Shown: piece after piece, positions 39,634 through 48,229 of the stretch
Layout of the letters: each line of letters starts with the position of its first letter
Numbering within the stretch: position 1 is the stretch's first letter
Assembly: GCF_000369005.1 (NCBI RefSeq)
Contig: NZ_KB849765.1
Location: 1,487,335-1,551,334, forward strand
Reading direction: 5' to 3'
Origin: Acinetobacter beijerinckii CIP 110307
GTDB lineage: Bacteria; Pseudomonadota; Gammaproteobacteria; Pseudomonadales; Moraxellaceae
DNA length: 64,000 nucleotides
Position numbers and translations under genes: made by a program
The notes under the pieces: model-generated
What the model saw: only the letters and a program-made list of their open reading frames with translations
The model's database searches: none
What the model was told of the DNA's origin: nothing

Positions 39634-41108
39634 ATACAGCTGTAGCAAGAACAACATCTCAAACAATGAGAGTCACTCAGAAAGGTGAGGAGTCGGCAGC
39701 TCAATGGATTAAAGGGGTGCTTGATGGTAGTGGATCAAGCCCGACACAGATTATTGTTGCTGTTGTGATTGGTTGTATCCCTTTTGTTGGTCAAGGGGTA
39801 GACGTTGGGAATGTCATTGTTTCTGTAGTGAAGATAGCTGAAAAACCAGAAGAGAAAGATAACTGGTTTGATTTGGTTTTTAATCTTGTGGCATTTATTC
39901 CTGTAGCTGGAGATGGGTTAAAAATTGTCTTTAAGCAATTACGCTCAGGTAAAGCGATGGGGGCTATTTTAGATGCGATTCCAAGTAAAACCATGCGAGG
40001 GAATGTTGATAAGTGGTTTAGAAACGTAAACTGGAATACTTATACCAAAGAGCTGCAAACGACTTGTAATAAGATTATTGATGGTTTAACTGATGTTTTT
40101 GATAGCTGGTTAACTAGAGCTGTATTAGGGCAAGCTAGACTAAAAACCTTGGTTACTCAGTTGAAGCAAATGAAAAAAGTTGCCAATCAAAAAATTGATA
40201 TGGTAATGAAAGAATTACAGGCTGCACATCAAAAAGCGTTAGGAACACCTTATCCTAATACTACAGCACGAGCTCCAGTTGTGACGACGAGAGCACCCTC
40301 AACACCAGCGGCAAAGACCCCTAGACAACCGAATAAACAACCTGCGCCTCACACACCGCCAAATGGTAGCGTACCTAAAAATACCGGTGGAAATACCGCG
40401 AATGCTGGTACACAAAATAATTCAACCAAAAGAAAGCAAAGAAAGAGAAGACGACGCTCAAATCAAGAGTTAGGTTCTGGTGGTGAACATATAACGGATT
40501 ACTACTATGTTAAGCGCATGAAAAGTCGAACTAAAATCAATTTTAATGGTGTACTTTATGAATATCATGATAAAGGTCACAACGGGATTGATCATGTATG
40601 GCATAGTGCAAGATTAGGGCATAAATACCGAGTAACCGACAGTAAGGCGACCAATGCTTTAAGTCACAGATCATTGATGACCCCAAAAGCTGCAATGATG
40701 GCTTTGAGAATGGGCTTAGATGTTTATATGGCTTCAGACGAAGACGATAAAGTAAAGCGTTCCGTGGGTAGGACTGTGGGAGATGGCGTGCAAATGTCAC
40801 ATCTCTGGGTTTCTAGTAAAATCGAATCAGCAAGAATTATTCCTGCACATGATAGTTTAATTGAAGCTATTGAAGCGTGGAGACGAGTAGATTTTAAGCC
40901 ATCAACAGAAAGAGTATTTAAAAATGGTAAAAGACAAACAATGGCTGTCCGTTGTCCTTATGATCGCAGTTTAGTAACTATTACTGGAGACAAGTTTGAT
41001 CATCATCAAAAATGTAAAGGACTTGATAAACCGAAGTGTACACGTACAGTGACAGCACATGGTATTAAATTGGAATTTGTTTTACCAAATGATATGTTGC
41101 CGGAGTAA
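39630..41108 (+). CDS. Putative T6SS DNase effector, PoNe-like PD-(D/E)xK C-terminus
   Basis: The 492-residue protein is encoded directly after, and overlapping, vgrG. Layout: two hydrophobic segments (about 38-66 and 82-100), a helical region to ~200, a Pro/Thr-rich linker (206-265), a basic stretch KRKQRKRRRR (267-276), then the toxin part. The latter has NGIDHVW (Asp 321) and TDSK (Asp 337, Lys 339), the D...(D/E)xK spacing of restriction-endonuclease-fold nucleases, and a late Cys/His cluster (Cys 442, His 458-459, Cys 462, Cys 470). A DUF1911-type immunity gene follows, the partner known for PoNe DNases. Family placement is inferred from motif plus partner; it could be another nuclease family. 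Confidence 0.72.
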   Translation: MNTAVARTTSQTMRVTQKGEESAAQWIKGVLDGSGSSPTQIIVAVVIGCIPFVGQGVDVGNVIVSVVKIAEKPEEKDNWFDLVFNLVAFIPVAGDGLKIVFKQLRSGKAMGAILDAIPSKTMRGNVDKWFRNVNWNTYTKELQTTCNKIIDGLTDVFDSWLTRAVLGQARLKTLVTQLKQMKKVANQKIDMVMKELQAAHQKALGTPYPNTTARAPVVTTRAPSTPAAKTPRQPNKQPAPHTPPNGSVPKNTGGNTANAGTQNNSTKRKQRKRRRRSNQELGSGGEHITDYYYVKRMKSRTKINFNGVLYEYHDKGHNGIDHVWHSARLGHKYRVTDSKATNALSHRSLMTPKAAMMALRMGLDVYMASDEDDKVKRSVGRTVGDGVQMSHLWVSSKIESARIIPAHDSLIEAIEAWRRVDFKPSTERVFKNGKRQTMAVRCPYDRSLVTITGDKFDHHQKCKGLDKPKCTRTVTAHGIKLEFVLPNDMLPE

Positions 41109-41113
41109 GAAAG

Positions 41114-42181
41114 TTGAATAACCAAATAAATGATTTAAATATTGATTGGGAACAGTGGTTTAATCAACAAATACTAAATTATGGAAAATATAGAGATAGT
41201 TTCTTACAAGAAGATATGTATCAAAGGCGGTTTGATGCTTTTCTTAATGGTGTTTATTCAGTAACTGACGGTTTTCAAAAATATAAGGCAAATGCTAAAT
41301 CCAGTAAGATGATGGCTGCTGGGCATCAAAGATTAAAAGATGTTTTAAATTTAATGTCATTACAGTACTCTGCTGGTGGTGATATTGCGTTTATTCAGGA
41401 GCTTTACCCATATCTTTTAAACTGGACAGAAGAATATGCCGAAATTCATAGTCAATATCATCAAAGCCCTGAGGCAGATGGACGGTATGTTTGGCATATC
41501 AGTTTAGGAACAGAAGACTATTGGTATATTGCTTTGCGTCTGATTTGTTTTGGACTGTTGACTGGCTATGCCGATCAGATGGATCGGATTATGCCCATCA
41601 TTGACTATGTAGAAGCAACACCTGAAGGACAGGAAAAAGATGGATTAATTGAACGTTTAGTTGCTCCTTTTGTTGCAGATCGTGGAACTCCACCAGATGA
41701 GGCTAGACGACATTTACCTTATCGTAAGCTGATCAAAGTGTTTAATGCTTCACCTGAAAAGCGTCCAGCTTTAATGCTGCAATACCTAGAAGACTGGTAT
41801 GAGGCGAGCCGTCGAGAACCTTACCATGATCAACATCCTCAACCAGATATAAGATCTGGAGTTAGCTATTATGGCTATTGGTCATGGGAAGCAGCAGCGG
41901 TAACGTGGTTGCTGGATATAGATGATACGTCATATTGTGAACATCAGTTCTATCCAAAAGATTTGGTTGATTTTGCTCGAACACAGTCAAAAGTAGTTCT
42001 AGATGATCAACAATTAGAACGCATGAAAGTTAAGGGTGGAGAAGCTTGTATTAAAACAGGTTATTGGAGAACACCAGCACAACCAGATTCACGACAATAC
42101 TTTAAACAAGGTGAGATTGTTCCTGCACTTATCGAGCTAGATTGGGGGGAGGTATATTGGTATTGGGATGGTGAAAAATAA
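41114..42181 (+). CDS. Immunity protein with DUF1910/DUF1911 domains (PoNi-like)
   Basis: This soluble, mostly helical protein of 355 residues has no signal peptide, so it should protect in the cytoplasm. The segment at about 252-289 (YYGYWSWEAAAVTWLLDIDD, then PKDLVDFART) is the hallmark of DUF1911, the C-terminal domain of PoNi immunity proteins; the N-terminal half fits DUF1910. The start is TTG 41114, since no ATG occurs before residue 35 and the N-terminus aligns with the family only from here; AAGAAAG lies upstream. It lies five bases after the effector stop. Confidence 0.82.
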   Translation: MNNQINDLNIDWEQWFNQQILNYGKYRDSFLQEDMYQRRFDAFLNGVYSVTDGFQKYKANAKSSKMMAAGHQRLKDVLNLMSLQYSAGGDIAFIQELYPYLLNWTEEYAEIHSQYHQSPEADGRYVWHISLGTEDYWYIALRLICFGLLTGYADQMDRIMPIIDYVEATPEGQEKDGLIERLVAPFVADRGTPPDEARRHLPYRKLIKVFNASPEKRPALMLQYLEDWYEASRREPYHDQHPQPDIRSGVSYYGYWSWEAAAVTWLLDIDDTSYCEHQFYPKDLVDFARTQSKVVLDDQQLERMKVKGGEACIKTGYWRTPAQPDSRQYFKQGEIVPALIELDWGEVYWYWDGEK

Positions 42182-42194
42182 TTTAATCATTTGA

Positions 42195-42229
42195 GAAAAG
42201 CCATCCTCTTTTGGATGGTTTTTTTTACT
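42195..42229 (+). terminator. Terminator of the vgrG cassette
   Basis: Stem AAGCCATCC / GGATGGTTT followed by eight T residues, just after the immunity gene. Confidence 0.85.
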
Positions 42230-42324
42230 TTTACTGAATGATAGGTAATAGAAGTAAGAGAATTTAATAGTCAACTAATTGATTTAAATATTGATTTTTA
42301 TGTGATTGTGTATTCCAGAATAAT

Positions 42325-42363
42325 ATTACATAACACCACAAAATGGTGCGCTCAGCGGGACTC
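42325..42363. repeat. tRNA-proximal copy of the island direct repeat
   Basis: This is the counterpart of 36219-36257. Positions 42344-42363 are the CCA end and T-arm side of tRNA-Arg and the rest is its 3' flank. Confidence 0.8.
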
Positions 42364-42419
42364 GAACCCACGTCGGTCGCTTAGGAGGCAACTGCTCTAT
42401 CCAGTTAAGCTATAAGCGC
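42344..42419 (-). tRNA. tRNA-Arg (anticodon CCU)
   Basis: Read on the minus strand the 76 bases fold as a tRNA: acceptor GCGCTTA pairs with TGAGCGC, discriminator A, and CCA encoded in the DNA. The anticodon arm GTTGC-CTCCTAA-GCGAC gives anticodon CCT, and the T loop GTTCGAGTC is standard. It decodes AGG. It is the integration anchor of the neighbouring island. Confidence 0.95.
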
Positions 42420-42438
42420 ATAATTAAATGATTATAAA

Positions 42439-42471
42439 CAAAAAAGTGATTGCCTTAGCAATCACTTTTTG
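42439..42471. terminator. Terminator between permease and tRNA
   Basis: Stem AAAAGTGATTGC / GCAATCACTTTT with a four-base loop and flanking A/T runs; ends the leftward permease transcript. Confidence 0.88.
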
Positions 42472-42491
42472 ATGAAACCGACTAACTGTGT

Positions 42492-43850
42492 TTAGCTCTT
42501 ATTTTTTAGATTTAAAACACGATATAGCACAAACATTAGAACGATCCAGATAGGGATCATTAACACTGATTCTTTAAAACCTTGTTGCCACATGATGTAA
42601 AGCACAACTGCAATAAATGCGAGCACAAGATAGTTACTAAATGGTGACCATAGCGCAGGGAAGCTCGTTTTTAAAGCTTTTTGTTTAACCATCGCTTTAA
42701 ATTTCAAATGCGTTAAGCTGATCATTGCCCAGTTTAAAACTAGAGCACCAACAACAACATACATTAAATGACCCAATGCATCTTCTGGTACAAAGTAGTT
42801 TAAAAGTACACATCCGAAGATTAGTAATGCTGAAAGTAAAACGGCTGGAACAGGAACCCCTTGTTTGTTCACTTTAGCAAATACTTTAGGTGCATTACCT
42901 TGTTGAGCTAAACCAAACAACATACGGCTGTTTGCATACATACCACTGTTATATACAGATAATGCAGCAGTTAAGATAATGAAGTTAAGCAAATGTGCCG
43001 CCCAACCAATTCCCATTTGACTGAAAATCATCACAAATGGACTTTTATCTAAACCACCTAAATCCAACTGATTCCAAGGCACAAGCGATAATAAAATCGT
43101 AAGTGAACCGATGTAGAAAATCAGGATACGGAAGACTACTTGGTTGATTGCTTTCGGAATGGTTTTCTTTGGATCATTGGCTTCAGCCGCTGCCATACCA
43201 ATCAATTCAATACCACCAAATGCAAACATTAAAAATGCCAGCATGTAGAACAAACCATCAAAACCATTTGGGAAAAACCCGCCGTGACTCCAAAGGTTTG
43301 TAAATGAAGCAGTAGAGTTGGCATCTGCGGTAAACAGCAAGAATAAACCAAACAAAATCATAGCAACCACAGCGGTAACTTTGATGATCGCTAACCAAAA
43401 CTCTGACTCGCCGTAGAATTTAACATTGGTTAAGTTGATCGCTGTAATAATAACGAAGAAGAATAGTACTGATTGCCATGCAGCAATATGAGGCCACCAG
43501 TAATTGATATATTTTGCGACTGCCGTGAGCTCACTCATCGCCACAAGAATATATAATACCCAATAATTCCAACCAGATAAAAAACCTGGAAATTTACCCC
43601 AATACTGATAAGCAAAATGACTGAATGAACCTGCTACAGGCTCTTCAACGATCATTTCGCCTAACTGACGCATGATTAAAAAAGCAATCAAACCGCCAAT
43701 AGCATAACCCAAAATAATTGATGGTCCAGCAGACTGGATCACTTGCGCAGAACCTAAAAATAAGCCCGTACCAATTGCTCCACCCATTGCGATGAGTTGG
43801 ATATGGCGGTTTTTTAGTCCACGTTGAAGTTTAGAAGAATCGTTGTTCAA
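42492..43850 (-). CDS. Amino-acid permease (AAT/AroP-type)
   Basis: This APC-superfamily transporter of 452 residues has about 12 membrane helices. It has the AAT-family start LKNRHIQLIAMGGAIGTGLF, the block FGGIELIGMAAAEANDPKK, and the loop SVYNSGMYANSRMLFGLAQQ. These are shared by AroP, PheP, ProY and GabP-type permeases, so the substrate (aromatic or other neutral amino acid) cannot be fixed. It is monocistronic, flanked by a terminator and a 370-bp intergenic region. Confidence 0.85.
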   Translation of the reverse strand: MNNDSSKLQRGLKNRHIQLIAMGGAIGTGLFLGSAQVIQSAGPSIILGYAIGGLIAFLIMRQLGEMIVEEPVAGSFSHFAYQYWGKFPGFLSGWNYWVLYILVAMSELTAVAKYINYWWPHIAAWQSVLFFFVIITAINLTNVKFYGESEFWLAIIKVTAVVAMILFGLFLLFTADANSTASFTNLWSHGGFFPNGFDGLFYMLAFLMFAFGGIELIGMAAAEANDPKKTIPKAINQVVFRILIFYIGSLTILLSLVPWNQLDLGGLDKSPFVMIFSQMGIGWAAHLLNFIILTAALSVYNSGMYANSRMLFGLAQQGNAPKVFAKVNKQGVPVPAVLLSALLIFGCVLLNYFVPEDALGHLMYVVVGALVLNWAMISLTHLKFKAMVKQKALKTSFPALWSPFSNYLVLAFIAVVLYIMWQQGFKESVLMIPIWIVLMFVLYRVLNLKNKS

Positions 43851-44220
43851 ATGATTGAGCTCGACGAGGAATAAGTGGATTATTCTAATAGATTGAAAGA
43901 TTTTCGCCTAGTAAAAGTACAGGCTTGGTATGACTGGAAAGTTGTTTTTAAAACTTATTTAAAATCCGATATTTGAATGATTAGTAAATTAAAGGTAACT
44001 CATTTTTTAAACATTTAATGCACTTTTTTGTTTTAAAAAACCTGAGTTCTTGATTTTAGTGTCATTGTTAAGTTGTTTGCTTTTGATCAATATAGATAAC
44101 AACTGCGAATGAATCTATTTTGCTATTGCAAAGCAAATAGTCGTATGGCATTTCTCTGCATAGTACGCTAGTTTAGGCTCAACATTTGCTCAAAAGAACA
44201 TGATAAAAGGATCAATAAAC
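43851..44220. other. Divergent intergenic region between permease and prpF
   Basis: AT-rich, without a supported ORF. It presumably holds both promoters; no palindrome or repeat is convincing. Confidence 0.5.
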
Positions 44221-45408
44221 ATGAGTTCAGTACCACAAATTAAAGTCCCTGCAACCTATATGCGTGGTGGCACAAGTAAAGGTGTCTTTTTTAAACTGAA
44301 TGATTTACCAGAAGCTGCTCAGATTGCAGGCAAAGCACGTGATCAGTTACTTCTCCGTGTAATTGGTAGCCCAGACCCATATGGAAAACAAATTGATGGA
44401 ATGGGGGGGGCGACTTCAAGCACCAGTAAGACTGTGATTTTGGCTAAAAGCTCAGAACCTGAACACGATGTTGATTATCTATTTGGACAAGTTTCGATTG
44501 ACCAGCCATTTGTAGATTGGAGTGGCAATTGCGGAAATTTAACTGCTGCTGTAGGTTCTTTTGCAATTTCAAATGGTTTAGTAGATGCAGCCCGTATTCC
44601 TGAAAATGGGATTTGTACAGTTCGTATTTGGCAGAAGAATATTCAAAAAACCATTATCGCGCATGTACCTGTCACCAATGGTCAAGTTCAAGAAACAGGT
44701 GACTTTGAGTTAGATGGTGTGACTTTTCCAGCTGCAGAAGTTCAAATTGAATTTTTAGATCCAGCAGATGATGGCGAAGAAGGCGGGGATATGTTCCCTA
44801 CAGGAAATGTGGTCGATCAATTAGTTGTACCTGATGTTGGAATGTTCCAAGCGACATTTATTAATGCAGGCATTCCGACTATTTTCCTAAATGCTGAAGA
44901 TATTGGTTATCAAGGAACTGAGTTACAAGATCATATTAACGGTGATGCCGCAGCATTGGCACGTTTTGAAAAAATTCGTGCTTATGGTGCTGTACAAATG
45001 GGTTTGATTAAAGATATTTCTGAGGCAGCGGCACGTCAGCATACGCCAAAAATTGCTTTTGTATCTCAGCCGAAAAGCTATACATCATCAAGTGGTAAAC
45101 AAGTTGAGACCAATGATATTGATTTATTGGTTCGTGCCTTATCGATGGGTAAGCTGCATCATGCAATGATGGGAACCGCCGCGGTTGCGATTGGTACAGC
45201 AGCAGCAATCCCAGGTACTTTAGTTAATTTAGCAGCTGGTGGCGGGGAACGTGAAGCAGTCCGCTTTGGTCATCCATCAGGTACTTTACGTGTCGGTGCT
45301 CAAGCTGAGTTGATTGATGGGAAATGGTCGGTGAAAAAAGCGATTATGAGCCGCAGTGCACGTGTATTGATGGAAGGTTGGGTGCGTGTTCCTGGTGATA
45401 CTTTCTAA
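44221..45408 (+). CDS. prpF: PrpF-family 2-methylaconitate cis-trans isomerase
   Basis: PrpF proteins isomerise trans- to cis-2-methylaconitate in the AcnD branch of the 2-methylcitrate cycle for propionate. The family N-terminus VPATYMRGGTSKGVFF (Lys in GGTSKG near the active site), IDGMGGATSSTSKTV, and WSGNCGNLTAAVG (catalytic Cys) are present. ATG 44221 has AAAGGA at nine bases; an ATG seven codons upstream overlaps that site. Unusually, no prpB, prpC or acnD is nearby, so a related tautomerase role is possible. Codons at 44403-44410 contain an uninterrupted G8 run. Confidence 0.85.
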   Translation: MSSVPQIKVPATYMRGGTSKGVFFKLNDLPEAAQIAGKARDQLLLRVIGSPDPYGKQIDGMGGATSSTSKTVILAKSSEPEHDVDYLFGQVSIDQPFVDWSGNCGNLTAAVGSFAISNGLVDAARIPENGICTVRIWQKNIQKTIIAHVPVTNGQVQETGDFELDGVTFPAAEVQIEFLDPADDGEEGGDMFPTGNVVDQLVVPDVGMFQATFINAGIPTIFLNAEDIGYQGTELQDHINGDAAALARFEKIRAYGAVQMGLIKDISEAAARQHTPKIAFVSQPKSYTSSSGKQVETNDIDLLVRALSMGKLHHAMMGTAAVAIGTAAAIPGTLVNLAAGGGEREAVRFGHPSGTLRVGAQAELIDGKWSVKKAIMSRSARVLMEGWVRVPGDTF

Positions 45409-45426
45409 AAATATTTGATTTTTAAG

Positions 45427-45459
45427 CTAAAGCCTCCTTTTTCGGGGGCTTTACTATTT
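45427..45459 (+). terminator. Terminator of prpF
   Basis: Stem AAAGCCTCC / GGGGGCTTT (one mismatch) followed by a T-rich stretch. Confidence 0.8.
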
Positions 45460-45581
45460 TGATTTGATCGAAAATTACAACGACAGAAACAACTAATTTC
45501 ACATTATAAATAATGATATGATGTCAGCATTCTGACAATTCTTGTCATTTTCTCCTTCCACCAAGATTTCCCGAGGCAATT

Positions 45582-46493
45582 GTGTCGTCTATTTCTAAGG
45601 TTAATGCGGATGCGCTAAAACAGGCTCAACAACGTATTCAACAAGATTTATTGACAGCATTGGCTGCATTTTCTATGCCTGAACCGTTAAAAGCTGCTGT
45701 TCATCATGTTGTTATGTTAGGCGGTAAGCGTGTCCGTCCAGCATTGTGCTATGCAACAGCTTCATTGCAGGCGAATCAAAACTTTGCAGCAGCACGGCGA
45801 GCAGCAGTGGCAATTGAATTAATTCATTGTTATTCACTGGCGCATGATGATTTACCTTGTATGGATAATGATCTATTACGTCGTGGTCAGCCAACATGTC
45901 ATGTGGTCTTCGGTGAAGACACAGCTTTGTTAGCAGGTGATATTCTTCAGTCGATGGCATTTGAGATTTTAGGAAGTCGATTATTTGACGAACAAGGACA
46001 AGGTACAGAGCCTTCGATTGTTTTGAAGCAAATGCAGATATTAGCAACCGCTAGTTCAAAAATGGTGTGTGGGCAAGTATTAGATTTACAAGCTGAAGCT
46101 AAAAAGATTGATCAAGCTGAATTGGAAAATATTCATCGTAATAAGACGGGTGCTTTGATTCAAGCGGCAATTATGATGGGTGCTGTGACGATCTTCTCAG
46201 GTACAGACCAAGCAATTCCTAAGTTACGCCAGTTTGGTCAAAATATTGGTCTCGCCTTTCAAGTACAAGATGATATTTTAGATATTACAGCCAGTACGGA
46301 AACCTTAGGTAAAACTGCGGGTAAAGATGAACAAGTACAAAAGTCCACTTATCCAGCACTGATGGGCTTAGAACAAGCGCAAGCTTATGCACAAAGTTTG
46401 CATGATCAAGCATTTGAAGCCTTAGCTTTTTTCGGGAATGATGCTAAAGAACTTGTTGAAATTTCTCAATTCTTATTGGCGCGCCAAAGTTAA
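45582..46493 (+). CDS. ispA: Farnesyl diphosphate synthase
   Basis: IspA condenses isopentenyl diphosphate with dimethylallyl and geranyl diphosphate to give farnesyl diphosphate, precursor of undecaprenyl carrier and quinones. The first aspartate-rich motif is in LAHDDLPCMDND and the second in QVQDDILDITAS; GGKRVRPALCYA and GEDTALLAGD are also typical. The start is GTG 45582. Length 303 fits the short-chain class. No dxs or xseB neighbour is present, unlike many enterics. Confidence 0.95.
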   Translation: MSSISKVNADALKQAQQRIQQDLLTALAAFSMPEPLKAAVHHVVMLGGKRVRPALCYATASLQANQNFAAARRAAVAIELIHCYSLAHDDLPCMDNDLLRRGQPTCHVVFGEDTALLAGDILQSMAFEILGSRLFDEQGQGTEPSIVLKQMQILATASSKMVCGQVLDLQAEAKKIDQAELENIHRNKTGALIQAAIMMGAVTIFSGTDQAIPKLRQFGQNIGLAFQVQDDILDITASTETLGKTAGKDEQVQKSTYPALMGLEQAQAYAQSLHDQAFEALAFFGNDAKELVEISQFLLARQS

Positions 46494-46582
46494 TATTTAT
46501 TTGATCAAATATACGTTCTTAATAAGTACTTAGAAAAATGAGTTAAATCTTAACTTTCAAACTTTATTTGGATAGTTATGCG

Positions 46583-46912
46583 ATGTACATGATAGATGTT
46601 CAAATTGTTAGATACGTTGATAGCTCTTTTCTAGGGTAGGTTGAGTGTATATTAAGAGATGCTTCAAATCGAGAATGGCTGTTTATAGATAAGGTTGCTA
46701 TTTTTTCAGATCAAAACTTACATTAAATCAGTCGATATCTAAAACAGAAGATGATTGCTTGTGAAATTATTCGTGAATGGATTGGGGCAGATGGGCTATA
46801 ACGTTGCTTAATAACAACTGAACGACCTTGGGAGATCTCTGCTAAAGAGGGGGAGACTGAGTTTGAAGTATTTTATGATCAACTAAAATTAAAAACAGGC
46901 TTAAATATTTAA
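46583..46912 (+). pseudogene. Nonsense-disrupted relic of a ~110-residue protein
   Basis: One continuous frame from ATG 46583 to the stop at 46910-46912 encodes a protein-like sequence with three internal stops: TAG at 46637, TAA at 46724 and TAA at 46799. No frameshift is needed. Recognisable pieces are LRDASNREWLFIDKVAIFSD, MIACEIIREWIGADG and TTERPWEISAKEGETEFEVF, a pattern I associate with a conserved hypothetical family of small proteins without known function. The reading is supported by the even distribution of sensible codons across all four segments. Confidence 0.7.
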
Positions 46913-46943
46913 ATTCATTTTAATAATAAAGGGATACCATCGA

Positions 46944-47312
46944 ATGAATGAAGATGAATTAGAACAATTTGCACTTGAGTATGGGCAAGAACTTGCTTTT
47001 TCAATTCAGTCTCAACCTTTTGGACCAGACTGTGAAGTGTTTAAAGTTTTTGAAAAGATGTTTATGTTGGTTGGTACCTTTTCGGGCAAGTTGCTAGTGA
47101 CTATCAAGTGTAAGCCTGAAAAAAGTTTAGAATATCAGGAATTGTATCCATCAATTTCGGCAGGATATCATATGAATAAGAAACACTGGATTTCCATCAA
47201 GAGTGGTAATGATATTACAGCAGATTTGCTGCAAGACCTGATTAAAGATTCTTACGATTTGGTGGTAGAAAAATTGTCGGTTAAAGATCGAAAACTGATT
47301 CACAATGTATAA
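46944..47312 (+). CDS. MmcQ/YjbR-family protein
   Basis: This 122-residue protein has the YjbR-like fold signature: PFGPDCEVFKVFEKMFMLVG, then KCKPEKSLEYQELYPSISAGYHM and NKKHWISI. Members are small, possibly DNA-binding proteins with unproven roles. ATG 46944 follows AAAGGGATACC. It ends at a strong terminator and lies directly downstream of the pseudogene at 46583-46912. Confidence 0.88.
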   Translation: MNEDELEQFALEYGQELAFSIQSQPFGPDCEVFKVFEKMFMLVGTFSGKLLVTIKCKPEKSLEYQELYPSISAGYHMNKKHWISIKSGNDITADLLQDLIKDSYDLVVEKLSVKDRKLIHNV

Positions 47313-47345
47313 AAAATAAAGCAGCGTTATCGCTGCTTTATTTTG
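47312..47345. terminator. Bidirectional terminator
   Basis: Stem AAAGCAGCG / CGCTGCTTT with a four-base loop and A/T runs on both sides, between convergent genes. Confidence 0.92.
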
Positions 47346-47359
47346 ATTAGAAATTGGGT

Positions 47360-48211
47360 TTAGTGTTTTCCCATAATCCCACGAATGGCATTGAGTACAT
47401 CCGCTGGAAGTACCACAGTTTTTGCATTACTTGATTTAGATAGATCCTGCATTGCTTTCACATACTGCTCACCTAACAAGTAAGCTACAGGAATTTCTTT
47501 ATCACCTACCGCACTTGTGACCATTTCAATGGCACGTTGCGATGCTTCTGCAAGAACTACCTGAGCTTCTGCATCACGGCGTGAAGCTTCCAAACGACCT
47601 TCTGCTTCAAGAATTGCAGCTTGCTTCTCACCATCAGCTTTGGTTACAGCAGCACGACGTTGACGTTCCGCTGCCGCTTGTTCTTCCATCGCAGTCTGCA
47701 TAGTATTTGATGGTTTAATATCTTGAATTTCTACGGTTTTAAGTGTGATACCCCAGTCAGAAATATCTTCAGAAATAGCTGCTTTTAATTTCGCTTTGAT
47801 ATGATCACGAGATGAAAGAGCATCATCTAAATCCATTTCACCCACAATTGAACGAAGGGATGTTTGAACAAGATTTTGAATCGCCCAGATATAGTTCTCA
47901 ATACCATATACTGCCTTTTCAGGTGTGGTTAAATTGATATAAGCCACAGCATTCATCAATAAAACAGCATTATCACGAGAGATCACTTCTTGTGATGGAA
48001 TATCCAAAACAATATCTTTGGTGGTGATTTTATAAGCAACTTCGTCTACATACGGAATCACAAAATTCAGACCCGGAGCCAACGTCGTATGGTATTTACC
48101 TAAACGTTGAACAATCCATTTATAACCTTGGGGAACAATACGAACCCCTTTAAAAATGGTTATACCTACAAAAGCGAAAAATGCTAAAACAACAATAGTA
48201 CCGACAGACAT
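47360..48211 (-). CDS. SPFH/Band 7 (stomatin-like, QmcA-type) membrane protein
   Basis: An N-terminal membrane helix (about 2-22) precedes the SPFH domain: VPQGYKWIVQRLGKYHTTLAPGL-type start, KDIVLDIPSQEVISRDNA, VRNLVQTSLR-like LVQTSLRSIVGEMDLDDALSS, and the coiled-coil segment rich in EAEGRLEASRRDAEAQV. Such proteins form flotillin-like microdomains and chaperone membrane proteins and proteases. It is second in a transcript with an NfeD-like gene 18 bases upstream, the usual partnership. Confidence 0.92.
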   Translation of the reverse strand: MSVGTIVVLAFFAFVGITIFKGVRIVPQGYKWIVQRLGKYHTTLAPGLNFVIPYVDEVAYKITTKDIVLDIPSQEVISRDNAVLLMNAVAYINLTTPEKAVYGIENYIWAIQNLVQTSLRSIVGEMDLDDALSSRDHIKAKLKAAISEDISDWGITLKTVEIQDIKPSNTMQTAMEEQAAAERQRRAAVTKADGEKQAAILEAEGRLEASRRDAEAQVVLAEASQRAIEMVTSAVGDKEIPVAYLLGEQYVKAMQDLSKSSNAKTVVLPADVLNAIRGIMGKH

Positions 48212-48229
48212 GAAAAACCCTCTTTGTAT

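Larger units (their letters stand above)
36219..42363. mobile_element. Putative tRNA-Arg-anchored island carrying vgrG-effector-immunity
   Basis: The block is bounded by direct repeats of the tRNA-Arg 3' end (36219-36257 and 42325-42363). It contains only a vgrG, a toxin-like effector, an immunity gene and a terminator. There is no integrase, recombinase or transposase in it. The interval lies on the 3' side of the intact tRNA as expected for integration there. The four mismatches between repeats suggest an old event or an incoming att site of slightly different sequence. Mobility is inferred from structure only. Confidence 0.6.
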
